Shown piece after piece: positions 11,421-22,712 of a stretch of DNA of 64,000 nucleotides. Position numbers and translations under genes: made by a program. Every line of letters starts with the position of its first letter. Within the stretch, counting starts at the first letter, position 1. This stretch comes from Xiphias gladius (lineage: Eukaryota > Chordata > Actinopteri > Istiophoriformes > Xiphiidae), in contig NC_053422.1 in the NCBI RefSeq assembly GCF_016859285.1, positions 15,843,501 to 15,907,500 of the forward strand. The letters run 5' to 3'. The notes below the pieces were generated by a model. The model saw only the letters and a program-made list of their open reading frames with translations. It ran no database searches and was not told the DNA's origin.

Positions 11421-12337
11421 TCTTGTGGACTAATTACACTACAAACCATGGTGAAAACAGTATAACATGTAAGGTCATTACAAAAAACATCTCTCTCTAA
11501 CGCTCAGTACGAAAATAGCCAATTTCAAATTGAGCTGAAGGCCAGGAAATATCAGGTTCCTTTCTTAAAACTACTGAATTAACTGGTTATATTATCTAGT
11601 AATATGCAACGTTTCTTGTATTTCAAAGTGAGGGGAAACACATCCGTTTGTAATTGGCATGTATACACCTTTTGGCACAAATGTAATCCAGGCAAACACC
11701 TTTACAATATACTATAAATGGTATGGCGAAATAAGAGAAAATCTCCAAAGGTCATTGTTGACTTACTCAAACAAAAGACTAAAAATAAAAGAAGTGGCTG
11801 AAAAAAGCAGGTGTACACCTCCTTATTTATATAATAGAGACTTAATGAGTTTCTTACATAGCAACAAGAGTGGACTGAAAAATACTCCAACAATTCGAGC
11901 TAATCAGCCTTCAAATTTATGATGTATACTTTTGGACGTTTGGAAACTGCGCCAAAAATATAAATTAGTAAAGGGAAAAAAGAAAGATTCAACGTAATAT
12001 CATTGACAACTGAAGTCAATGAGAATGAACTTAACCTTCATTTGTATGTGTAAAAAACAGCGAAACACCAACACAATCTTTGCATCTGTACAGACTAGTT
12101 TTCGTCTACAGCACCATGGACAGCGACTATTGCATTTCAATGGAAAAGACTGGTTTACATGTTGTAGACAATGACAGATTAAAAATGTCACCGTTGTTAC
12201 AGGATTCCAAACAAAGAAATGAAGAACAAAAGAAACAAACGTACGACTAAATACATGAATAGCAACAAAGGCCAGCGTTTATTAACCCTCACAACATTGT
12301 CTGAATTTGGAGGCCGTTATAAACGTGCTGCTCTTAC
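11421..12337. other. Spacer between exons G5 and G4
   Basis: Non-coding, with an RE1 site at 12107-12127. Short frames on both strands (for example near 11659-11922) have no sequence character of protein. Confidence 0.55.
12107..12127 (+). promoter_or_regulatory. RE1/NRSE (REST-binding) site
   Basis: TACAGCACCATGGACAGCGA plus C, one or two changes from the consensus. It lies 211 bp 3' of exon G5 and 687 bp upstream of the G4 CTCF-like element. Confidence 0.8.
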
Positions 12338-14713
12338 CTTCTCTTTGTTGGGTAAAGTCTGAGTCCTGGTAAACGTGTCTCCTCCGTTAATACTGACCAG
12401 CTCCGCGTCTACAGACGGAAACGGTGCGGGGAAAACCACTACGTCACTCTTGAGTGTGTCTGAGCTGAAACAGACGTCGTACTGCTGAGTAGCTTTAGAG
12501 TAAGACCAGCTCCCGTCAGGGTGGGTGGTGATCATTGGGGCGCCGTACCTGCTGAAACTGCCGTCTGACCTGTGGCACTTGACCGCTATTAAACTGATGA
12601 GGCTGAGCAGAAAGATCAGTGACACCGACGCGATGGCGATCAGCAGGTACAGGTTTAAATCGGAGAAGCTCTCCTCCTTTATGGGCACATGTCTGAACTG
12701 AGTCTGGATGTCAGCTGTGCTTTCGACCACCACCACCTCGATAGACACAGTAGCCGACAGGGAGGGTTCTCCGTTATCAGAAACCAAGACCACCAGGGGG
12801 TGAGTCTTCAGGTCATTGTCACTCATTCTCCTCTTAGTCCTGATTTCCCCGGTGCTGGTTCCGATGCGGAAGAGGTTGTTTCCTTTGGGCTCAGAGAGGT
12901 GGTAAGAGAGCAGCGCATTGTATCCAGAGTCTGCGTCTACGGCCCTGATCTTTGCCACAAAGTATCCCGCTTCAGCAGAGTAGGGGATGCTCTCGCTGTT
13001 AACGGATCCGTGCTCGGAATAGGGCGCGAGAATCGCGGGACTGTTGTCATTCTCATCCAGGATGAAAACGTTCACAGTCACGTTGCTGCTGAGCGGAGGA
13101 ACACCAGAGTCTGTGGCCTGAACTTTAAACTGAAACGTTTTTAGCTCCTCGTGGTTAAAAGACTGCAGACTGACTATATCTCCGGTCTCTGAGTTGATGT
13201 TCACCATAGTAGAGAGCGGGACTATGTTGTTGTCACCGACTAATGAGTAGCTCACGTGACCATTTTGACTAATGTCAGCATCAGTAGCTGAAACTGTTTT
13301 AATAACTGCCCCTACTGGACTGTTTTCTTTCACGTAGACACTGATGACAGTTTCTGTGAATATAGGTTTGTTATCATTCACATCTGAGACGCGCACAGTA
13401 ATGACGCTCGTGCTGGAGAGAGGTGGGCTCCCCTCATCAGTAGCGGTGATGCTGATATTGTACTGAGACGCGCTCTCTCTGTCTAGAGGACCGTCCACCA
13501 CCAACGAATAGTAATTCTTATAATTCGACTCTAGTTTGAAAGGAACGTTATTGGAGATTTTGCAGTTCACCATCCCGTTCTTACCTCCGTCCTTATCAAA
13601 TACTGAAACAAGCGCAATAGCTGTGCCAATGGACGCATCCTCTTTCGCGGTGCTCAACAGTGATGTAACTGAGATTTCAGGAGCGTTGTCATTGACGTCT
13701 AAAACTTCGATCAGTAATTTAGCATGTGAGGTAAGAGGAGAAGCTGCTCCATCACTGGCTTGTACTCTAATCTCAAAAGCATTATTCTCTTCAAAGTCGA
13801 TATTCTTTTTATTTGTTACAGTCCCAGTTCTTTCATCTATAGTAAACAGATCCGTTTGTTTCCCTCGACCTGCTTTACTAAATGAATATAAGACTTGTCC
13901 ATTTGAGCCTGCGTCCAAATCAGTAGCGTTGAGTGTTATTATTGACGTGCCTATCTTCACATTTTCATACACACTTGCTTTGTACAGAGTTTGACTGAAT
14001 ACAGGAGCGTTATCATTACTATCCAAGACATCAATTGTAATGACCATTGTTCCTGATTTAGCAGGGTTTCCTCCATCAATGGCGGTCAGTGTGAGTCGAA
14101 TGACAGGCTGTTTTTCTCGGTCCAAAACTTTCTGAAGCACTAATTCGGGAGATACACCCTCTCCTTTATGTGTAGCGAGAGAGAAGTGTTCATTCTGGCT
14201 AAGCCTGTAGGTGTTTACAGTATTTTTACCGACGTCTGCATCGTCAGCAGGATGCAGGGGAAATTTTGCCCCTGCTGCTGTATTCTCACTAATGTTGATG
14301 AACTGTGACGAGCTGAGAAATGTTGGAGAATTGTCATTCACATCTAAGACGATCATTTCAATCCGGTACAGTTTTAACGGGTTATTAATAACTGCTTCTA
14401 CGCTGAGGGAACATTTGGGTTCATCGCCGCAGAGTTCCTCTCGATCTATTCTCTCATTAACGTACAGGACACCAGTCCTTAGATTTACCTCGAAATATTT
14501 CCTCTTTGATCCAGAAACGATCTGAAACATACGAGACTCCAAATCCTGGACATTAATGTTCAGATCTTTAGCGATGTTTCCGACGACAGTCCCCAGGTTT
14601 ACCTCCTCTGAGACGGAGTAAGAGAGCTGCCCAGACACCGCTTCCCAGCAACAGTCCAGCAGCACGAACAAGAGATATATCCGCACAGAGCTCGATCTGC
14701 CCGGTAAATGCAT
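12338..14713 (-). CDS. Clustered protocadherin, gamma-type variable exon G5 (full-length parent of G2)
   Basis: 792 codons from ATG at 14713 ([20 protein letters not shown]). An in-frame extension to 14866 exists, but the conserved start is MHLPGR, as in G2. EC1 has a distinct C-X5-C loop, CGDEPKC, shared only with G2. EC2 ([20 protein letters not shown]), EC3 ([20 protein letters not shown]) and EC4 ([20 protein letters not shown]) are the three domains missing in G2. EC5 starts [20 protein letters not shown]. The 3' block from NINSETGD on is the shared one, with NHEE and a tail ending NKEK. The donor is AAAGAGAAG then GTAAGA. Confidence 0.95.
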
Positions 14714-14869
14714 AATTCCATACATCGAGAAAACGTATAAAGAGAGATTCCCCCAGTAAGTCACTAAAATCAAGAATTTAAACAAAATAAAGTCAGAAAT
14801 AAAATGATTTTTTTTTACCATATTTACTCTCCAGTAAGAAAATGGTCGTCGCACATTCTCTTTCACCCT

Positions 14870-14984
14870 CTTAGTCTCTTTGTTTCACTCGCCTGAGAAA
14901 CATCATCATCCTCTCAACCTGGGAGGAGCCCTGAGTCACTGAAGAGGAAGTTCAAATGTGATGGTCTACAATGTCCCCATGTGG
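14870..14984 (-). promoter_or_regulatory. Promoter of G5 with CTCF-like element
   Basis: Minus strand 14984-14961 reads CCACATGGGGACATTGTAGA then CCAT, the same core as G2. Then come GGGCTCCTCCCAGGTTGAGA and a decayed palindrome (GTGAAACAAAGAGAC). Confidence 0.7.
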
Positions 14985-15244
14985 ACACTTCTCATAACTA
15001 CATTCAATATCAACACATTGCAATATTAGCAAGAACCTGACATCGTTGATTTCCCTTTGAACATTTAGCCAAGTAATTCCATATTTCAAGTTGAGTCACC
15101 ATCGCTACGCATGTTATCGTAGGGATCCTTTAAACTAACATCTTATACCTCAGTGTACTTATAACTGTATAATATGACCTACTTTAGTAACTTGATTCAA
15201 ACGTTGATGAGATAGCTGTAGTGGTTACATAAGAACATACTGTT

Positions 15245-15246
<2 letters not shown>

Positions 15247-15325
<79 letters not shown>
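15247..15325. repeat. (CA)n microsatellite
   Basis: About 39 uninterrupted CA units, the longest simple repeat in the window and likely polymorphic in length. Confidence 0.97.
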
Positions 15326-15330
<5 letters not shown>

Positions 15331-15503
15331 AAAACCTGTATACACTACCCAGACACAAAACACTTATCATTATTATTCTAATAGTCTAGGAAAGGAAATA
15401 TAATCAAGTTGAGTGCAAAGACTTTATCTTCAGAACCACCTTGCTGATAAATGAAAAAAATCGTATATCGTAAAATAATTATTGCCAAGGATATGAAACC
15501 GTA

Positions 15504-15530
15504 TCTCCTAGAAACATAATTTCTAGGAGA
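15504..15530. repeat. Perfect short hairpin
   Basis: Arms TCTCCTAGAAA and TTTCTAGGAGA (11 bp each) around a 5-base loop (CATAA), about 110 bp from the nearest RE1. Function unknown. Confidence 0.7.
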
Positions 15531-15637
15531 CTGAGCTCCAAGTACCGTACAATTGTACGAAGCTTTTTCATTTCTTATTAACAAGGACACTCTTCTTTTG
15601 GTCCTCGGGTTTTAGCTACAACACACGACCAGAAACG

Positions 15638-15658
15638 TTCAGCACCACGGATAGCAAC
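15638..15658 (+). promoter_or_regulatory. RE1/NRSE (REST-binding) site
   Basis: TTCAGCACCACGGATAGCAA plus C, about two changes from consensus. It lies 253 bp 3' of exon G6 and 654 bp upstream of the G5 CTCF-like element. Confidence 0.75.
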
Positions 15659-15910
15659 ATACACATTAAAAACCAAATATGCAGTGAGTGCTGACTGAGA
15701 TCAGAAATCCATCAACACATTTACAAAGGGCTTATATGAACATACATATATAGCTTTAAATATTTCTATTTTAACTGACACTGAAGTCTATTTGTAGTCA
15801 CCCATGTGATACATCGCACTTTGAAAACAACTTAAATGCATCAATTCCCAGCCAGTCGACATGTGTAATAAAATAACATGCCTAACTACGTAATATTATC
15901 ATGTTCTTAC

Positions 15911-18292
15911 CTTGTCTTTATTAGGTAAAGTCTGAGTCCTGGTAAACGTGTCTCCTCCATTAATACTGACCAGCTCCGCGTCTACAGACGGAAACGGTGC
16001 GGGGAAAATCACTACGTCACTCCTGAGTGTGTCTGAGCTGAAACAGACGTCGTACTGCTGAGTAGCTTTAGAGTAAGACCAGCTCCCGTCAGGGTGGGTG
16101 GTGATCATTGGGGCGCCGTACCTGCTGAAGCTGCCGTCTGACCTGTGGCACTTGACCGCTATTAAACTGATGAGGCTGAGCAGAAAGATCAGTGACACCG
16201 ACGCGATGGCGATCAGCAGGTACAGGTTTAAATCGGAGAAGCTCTCCTCCTTTATGGGCACATGTCTGAACTGAGTCTGGATGTCAGCTGTGCTTTCGAC
16301 CACCACCACCTCGATAGACACGGTAGCCGACAGGGAGGGTTCTCCGTTATCAGAAACCAAGACCACCAGGGGGTGAGTCTTCAGGTCGTTGTCACTCATT
16401 CTCCTCTTAGTCCTGATTTCCCCGGTGCTGGTTCCGATGCGGAAGAGGTTGTTACCTTTGGGCTCAGAGAGGTGGTAGGAGAGCAGCGCATTGTATCCAG
16501 AGTCTGCGTCTACGGCCCTGATCTTTGCCACAAAGTATCCCGCTTCAGCAGAGTAGGGGATGCTCTCGCTGTTAACGGATCCGTGCTCGGAATAGGGCGC
16601 GAGAATCGCGGGACTGTTGTCATTCTCATCCAGGATGAAAACGTTCACAGTCACGTTGCTGCTGAGCGGAGGAACACCAGAGTCTGTGGCCTGAACTTTA
16701 AACTGAAACGTTTTTAGCTCCTCGTGGTTAAAAGACTGTAGACTGACTATATCTCCGGTCTCTGAGTTGATGTTCACCATTGCAGATAATGGCAATGAGT
16801 CACTGTTACTTTGTAAAAATGAATAGCTCACCTGGCCATTTTGATGGATATCAGCATCAACGGCAGCCACTGTCTTAACAACTGCTCCTACTGCACTATT
16901 CTCTTTCACATAAACATTAACCATCGGCTCCGAGAAGCGAGGTGGGTTATCATTGACATCAGAAACACGAACAGTAACTATGTTTGTGCTGGATAGAGGT
17001 GGACTCCCTTCATCAGTTGCTACGATAGTAACATTGTACTGGGCCTTAGTTTCTCTGTCAATTGGACCATTGACTACTAAAGAGTAATAATTTTTATAGT
17101 TTGTGTCCAGCATAAATGGGACATCATTCACAATTACAGCTTTTACTGCCCCGTTTTTCCCGCTGTCTTTGTCCAGTACAGAAACAAGCGCAATAGCTGT
17201 ACCTACTGTTGCGTCCTCCTTCACTGAGTTCAGGAGTGACGTCACAGTGATCTCGGGAGCGTTGTCGTTGAGGTCCACCACTTCTACCAGCACCTTACAA
17301 TCAGCAGACATTGGAGGCTGACCTCTGTCACTGGCCTGTGCTCGAATCTCAAACGCAGGATTTTCTTCGTAGTTGATTTGACCTTTGACTAAAATCGCAC
17401 CTGTCTTAGAGTCTATTTCAAACAAATCTAAAACCTGATCCTGACCTTTACTTCTCAGCGAGTATTCTACTTCACTGTTTAAACCATCATCTGCATCCGT
17501 CGCATTCAGAGTGATAACTTTAGACCCTGTTGGCAAGTTTTCGGGAATCTGAATTTTGTATAACGATTTACTGAAAACGGGGGGATTGTCATTATTATCC
17601 AAAACTGTGATAATAATTTGTGAGGTTCCTGACTTCGGTGGATTTCCTCCGTCTACTGCAGTTAGTGTGAGTTTTATAACAGAGTCGTGCTCCCGGTCTA
17701 AAGCCTTCAGCAGTACTAAATCAGCAGAAACGCTGTCTCCCCCTTTGTGAATTTCCAGAGAAAAATAATCATTATTACTAAGCTTGTATATAGTAACACC
17801 GTTCTTACCTACATCCAAATCTGATGCCTCTATCAGTCCAAATTTCAGTCCTGGTAAAGTACTTTCTGAAATGTCAAGTGACTGCAGTTGCTCAGAGAAA
17901 ACGGGTGCGTTGTCATTTATATCTACTATAGTTATCTCTAAACGATAAAGCTTCAGTGGGTCATTGATCACGGCCTCGACACTGACAGTACATTTTGTAG
18001 CCTTCGCACAGAGCTCTTCCCGGTCTATTCTCTCATTCACATAAAGAACCCCCCTTTTCAGATTAACGTCGAAATATTTTCTCTTTGACCCGTTAACAAT
18101 CTGAAACATGCGAGACTCTAACTCGTGGACATTGAGGTTAAGGTCCTTAGCGATATTTCCAACAGTAGTCCCCGGGTTTACCTCCTCTGAGACGGAATAC
18201 GAGAGCTGCCCAGACGCCGCTTCCCAGCAATAATTCAGCAGCACGAAAAGGAGATATATCCGAAAAAGGTTCGATTTGGTGGAGAAATACAT
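15911..18292 (-). CDS. Clustered protocadherin, gamma-type variable exon G6
   Basis: 794 codons from ATG at 18292 ([20 protein letters not shown]). A further in-frame ATG at 18349 would put 19 residues with a hydrophobic stretch ahead of the signal peptide and is less likely. EC1 carries [20 protein letters not shown], and EC2 has [20 protein letters not shown]. From the end of EC2 ([20 protein letters not shown]) through EC6 the protein is almost identical to G7, with only scattered changes such as INYEE/IDYEE and VIVND/VIEND. The two therefore differ mainly in EC1 and EC2. The tail carries [11 protein letters not shown], where the siblings have [11 protein letters not shown]. Donor GACAAG then GTAAGA. 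Confidence 0.95.
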
Positions 18293-18404
18293 AATTGAAT
18301 CCAACACGAAAAATGCGTAAATCCCAATCCAACCACTCCCGTCAAACACTCATCTTAAAAGCCAGTCGGGTAATGTTTTTCATCCTCCTCTCTCTCGCCC
18401 TGCC

Positions 18405-18523
18405 TCTCTTTGTAACAAAGCCCAGAGAAACATCATCATCATCATCGTCCTGTGCTTCTGGGAGGAGCCTTTTGCCTTCTGAAATAACGTCCAGATGTGA
18501 TGGTCTACAGTGTCCCCACGTGG
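18405..18523 (-). promoter_or_regulatory. Promoter of G6 with CTCF-like element and SOX-like palindrome
   Basis: Minus strand 18523-18500 reads CCACGTGGGGACACTGTAGA then CCAT. CACGTG also makes an E-box. Then GGCTCCTCCCAGAAG, a GATGATGATGATG stretch, and GGGCTTTGTTACAAAGAGAG at 18423-18404, whose core CTTTGTTACAAAG is a perfect palindrome. Confidence 0.7.
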
Positions 18524-19374
18524 TGACGTAAAACAACTGCATTCAAACCTCTGATAGTAACAATAGAATACTAACTGTGCAAACGGAGCATTTTCATAAT
18601 AATAACTAACATAATTGTGTTCGACTATATCAGATGATCAAAATGAACAGAATTACGTACATAACACTCTCAAATTCCAACGGTTTTCTTTTTCTTTTTT
18701 TTTTGTATCCATAACTATAGACTTTCACCTGTTACTGATATACCGGCTAGAAATCTACACAAAAAAACAACAAAAACAAAAAAACACGACGTACATTAGT
18801 TAAAACATCACAACACACTGAAGATACAAAAAGAGCTGAAACTGCTGATTGCAAATGGAAATTAGTGCATTCCTTTCTTTTTCAAAAGGAAAAAAAATGA
18901 AAAAATGAAGGCAATGAAATACTCGATGGGAATATATCTTCTTAAATGCGATAAAACGGGGTTTACGTCATTCATCCGTAAATAAAAGTAACTGTCATAA
19001 AATCCAAATAGATGTGCCAAAAAAAGACATTATTCTTTTTTTTTCTTTATTATGGGTAAGCAAATTTTCCGCGTTACAATATCCAGACTGCACACAAAAC
19101 ACTGCGATGTTTATTTTAGCACCATGGACGACGACATACATTTTCTGTATAGCATGACAGGCTTATGACCTTTAAATACTGTTATTATTCTGGCTCATGT
19201 ACCATCGTACATTTCAACACAAACCCAAAGCCTAAAAAATACGTCTATGAATACAATCTGGAGAACCATCACAAAGTTATTTCCCTTCATAAGAGAAAAA
19301 TGCTTTTGGCCTCAGCGCTCGAGATTAAAATCATGTTAACTGAGATTTTTTTTTAATTTTTACACTTCTCTTAC
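18524..19374. other. Spacer between exons G7 and G6
   Basis: AT-rich non-coding DNA with T/A runs and an RE1 site (19115-19135). No exon or mobile element recognised. Confidence 0.55.
19115..19135 (+). promoter_or_regulatory. RE1/NRSE (REST-binding) site
   Basis: TTTAGCACCATGGACGACGA plus C. Left half TTTAGCACC and right half GGACGACGAC are close to consensus. It lies 240 bp 3' of exon G7 and 592 bp upstream of the G6 element. Confidence 0.72.
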
Positions 19375-21756
19375 CTTTTCTTTGTTGGGCAGCGTCTGAG
19401 TCCTGGTAAACGTGTCTCCTCCATTAATACTGACCAGCTCCGCGTCTACAGACGGAAACGGTGCGGGGAAAACCACTACGTCACTCTTGAGTGTGTCTGA
19501 GCTGAAACAGACGTCGTACTGCTGAGTAGCTTTAGAGTAAGACCAGCTCCCGTCAGGGTGGGTGGTGATCATTGGGGCGCCGTACCTGCTGAAACTGCCG
19601 TCTGACCTGTGGCACTTGACCGCTATTAAACTGATGAGGCTGAGCAGAAAGATCAGTGACACCGACGCGATGGCGATCAGCAGGTACAGGTTTAAATCGG
19701 AGAAGCTCTCCTCCTTTATGGGCACATGTCTGAACTGAGTCTGGATGTCAGCTGTGCTTTCGACCACCACCACCTCGATAGACACGGTAGCCGACAGGGA
19801 GGGTTCTCCGTTATCAGAAACCAAGACCACCAGGGGGTGAGTCTTCAGGTCATTGTCACTCATTCTCCTCTTAGTCCTGATTTCCCCGGTGCTGGTTCCG
19901 ATGCGGAAGAGGTTGTTTCCTTTGGGCTCAGAGAGGTGGTAAGAGAGCAGCGCATTGTATCCAGAGTCTGCGTCTACGGCCCTGATCTTTGCCACAAAGT
20001 ATCCCGCTTCAGCAGAGTAGGGGATGCTCTCGCTGTTAACGGATCCGTGCTCGGAATAGGGCGCGAGAATCGCGGGACTGTTGTCATTCTCATCCAGGAT
20101 GAAAACGTTCACAGTCACGTTGCTGCTGAGCGGAGGAACACCAGAGTCTGTGGCCTGAACTTTAAACTGAAACGTTTTTAGCTCCTCGTGGTTAAAAGAC
20201 TGTAGACTGACTATATCTCCGGTCTCTGAGTTGATGTTCACCATTGCAGATAATGGCAATGAGTCACTGTTACTTTGTAAAAATGAATAGCTCACCTGAC
20301 CATTTTGATGGATATCAGCATCAACGGCAGCCACTGTCTTAACAACTGCTCCTACTGCACTATTCTCTTTCACATAAACATTAACCATCGGCTCCGAGAA
20401 GCGAGGTGGGTTATCATTGACATCAGAAACACGAACAGTAACTATGTTTGTGCTGGACAGAGGTGGACTCCCTTCATCGGTTGCTACGATAGTAACATTG
20501 TACTGGGCCTTAGTTTCTCTGTCAATTGGACCATTGACTACTAAAGAGTAATAATTTTTATAGTTTGTGTCCAGCATAAATGGGACATCATTCTCAATTA
20601 CAGCTTTTACTGCCCCGTTTTTCCCGCTGTCTTTGTCCAGTACAGAAACAAGCGCAATAGCTGTACCTACTGTTGCGTCCTCCTTCACTGAGTTCAGGAG
20701 TGACGTCACAGTGATCTCGGGAGCGTTGTCGTTGAGGTCCACCACTTCTACCAGCACCTTACAATCAGCAGACATCGGAGGCTGACCTCTGTCACTGGCC
20801 TGTGCATGAATCTCAAACGCAGGATTTTCTTCGTAGTCGATTTGACCTTTGACTAAAATCGCACCTGTCTTGGAGTCTATTTCAAACAAATCTAAAACCT
20901 GATCCTGACCTTTACTTCTCAGCGAGTATTCTACTTCACTGTTTAAACCATCATCTGCATCCGTCGCATTCAGAGTGATAACTTTAGACCCTGTTGGCAA
21001 GTTTTCGGGAATCTGAATTTTGTATAACGATTTACTGAAAACGGGGGGATTGTCATTATTATCCAAAACTGTGATAATAATTTGTGAGGTTCCTGACTTC
21101 GGTGGATTTCCTCCGTCTACTGCAGTTAGTGTGAGTGTTATTGTAGGTTGTGTTTCTCGGTCTAAAGATTTCTGAAGCACAAGCTTGGCGGACACACTCT
21201 CCCCCCCCTTGTGAATCTCTAAAGAAAAATAATCATTTGGACTCAGCTTGTACGTACTAACACCGTTCTTACCAACGTCGAGATCTGACGCCCCGATAAA
21301 CCCAAACTTCGCTCCCGGCACTGTACTTTCAGCAATGTTAAGAGACTGCAAATTCTCAGAGAAATGTGGTGCATTGTCATTTATATCGACTACATTTATC
21401 TCCAAACGATAAAGCTTCAGCGGATTGTTGATCACGGCCTCTACATTGACGGTGCACTTTGTAGCCTTCGCACAGAGCTCCTCGCGGTCGATTCTTTCAT
21501 CGACATAAAGAACACCCGTTTTCAGATTTACATCGAAATATTTTCTCTTTGATCCGCTAACGACCTGAAACATGCGAGACTCTAACTCGTGGACATTGAG
21601 ATTAAGGTCCTTAGCGATATTTCCAACAGAAGTCCCCGGGTTTACCTCCTCTGAGACGGAATACGAGAGCTGCCCAGACACCGCTTCCCAGTAACAGTCC
21701 AACAGAAAAACGACTATATAAATCCCAGAAGGGCTGCATATCCTCCGCGCGGACAT
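19375..21756 (-). CDS. Clustered protocadherin, gamma-type variable exon G7
   Basis: 794 codons from ATG at 21756 ([20 protein letters not shown]). Upstream in frame there is only TTG at 21768, so the ATG is preferred. Mature start [22 protein letters not shown]1 has CAKATKC, EC2 has [22 protein letters not shown]3-EC6 are near copies of those of G6, EC4 and EC5 included ([33 protein letters not shown]). The tail ends TQTLPNKEK, encoded with a CTGCCC codon pair shared with G8 (leucine-proline, against the TTACCC of the others), so tails of G7 and G8 seem to have exchanged sequence. Confidence 0.95.
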
Positions 21757-21904
21757 ATTTTTATCCAACGTGAACAGAGCATATGGATTCCAGTCTTCAA
21801 AATCCCACCTAATAATTCAGAATAAAAGCGAAATGCCGGAATCCAGTTGCCCGCTCTTCGCAGGAAAAACGGACAAAATGATGGCTACAGAATCCACTCT
21901 TGCA

Positions 21905-22019
21905 TTGCGTCTCTTTGTAACAAAGCCCCGAGAAACCATATCATCCTCTGGATCAGGGAGGAGCCTTACGCCACCAAGAGGAACATCAAAATGTGATGGT
22001 CTACAATGTCCCCATGTGG
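21905..22019 (-). promoter_or_regulatory. Promoter of G7 with CTCF-like element and SOX-like palindrome
   Basis: Minus strand 22019-21996 reads CCACATGGGGACATTGTAGA then CCAT. Then GGCTCCTCCCTGATCC and GGGGCTTTGTTACAAAGAGA (21929-21910). Confidence 0.7.
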
Positions 22020-22712
22020 TCATTTGAAATAAGTACACTCACCACAACACTAGATAAATAACCTACGTTCTTCTGAACTTTCAAGTCAACATGCAGCTAA
22101 AATCACAAATGACAAGAAAAACTGTCAATTTCCCCTATTTACTTATTCACTGACACTTAGTAGTAGAAAAGATGGGGGGAAATATAAACACAAATGCAAA
22201 TAAAAAGTACCGCCTTTCTCCATTTCTCTTTAAGTCTATAAAACAGGGTAATGAAATGATCGAAAGACATACTTTCTCTAAATGTGATGAAATCGGGTAT
22301 ACATCATGCATCACTAAATATAAATAATTGTGAGAAAACTCCGGTGAATGTGCCGGTTAACACCAGGAAAAGACACTGTGCACTAGATGAAATTTAAGTT
22401 TTTCACACTCCATACCACACACTGTTGTTCTTACTTCAGCACCATGGACAACGACACGCACACACTGCACTAGTGTCCTCGGAAGAATGAATACAGAGGG
22501 GTACTGTTTGTTAACTTCAGTATTATCATTACTTTGGCACATGTATCGATACACTCTACACACAAGACATTTATAGATGTAATTGAAAAGTTACTGTGTA
22601 CTCATTTCACTTCATACATAAAAAAAGGAACAAGGAACGACATGTTCTCTGCCAGAGACCCGAGAATAAAATCAACAAAATAAAACTTGTTGCTTTTTTG
22701 TAGTTTTCCTAC
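22020..22712. other. Spacer between exons G8 and G7
   Basis: Non-coding, with an RE1 site (22435-22455). Nothing else recognised. Confidence 0.55.
22435..22455 (+). promoter_or_regulatory. RE1/NRSE (REST-binding) site
   Basis: TTCAGCACCATGGACAACGA plus C, about two changes from the RE1 consensus. It lies 258 bp 3' of exon G8 and 416 bp upstream of the G7 element. Confidence 0.82.

Larger units (their letters stand above)
14985..15910. other. Spacer between exons G6 and G5
   Basis: Non-coding, holding a long CA microsatellite, a small perfect hairpin (15504-15530) and an RE1 site (15638-15658). Some upstream sequence to about 15075 is shared with the G2 upstream flank. Confidence 0.55.
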
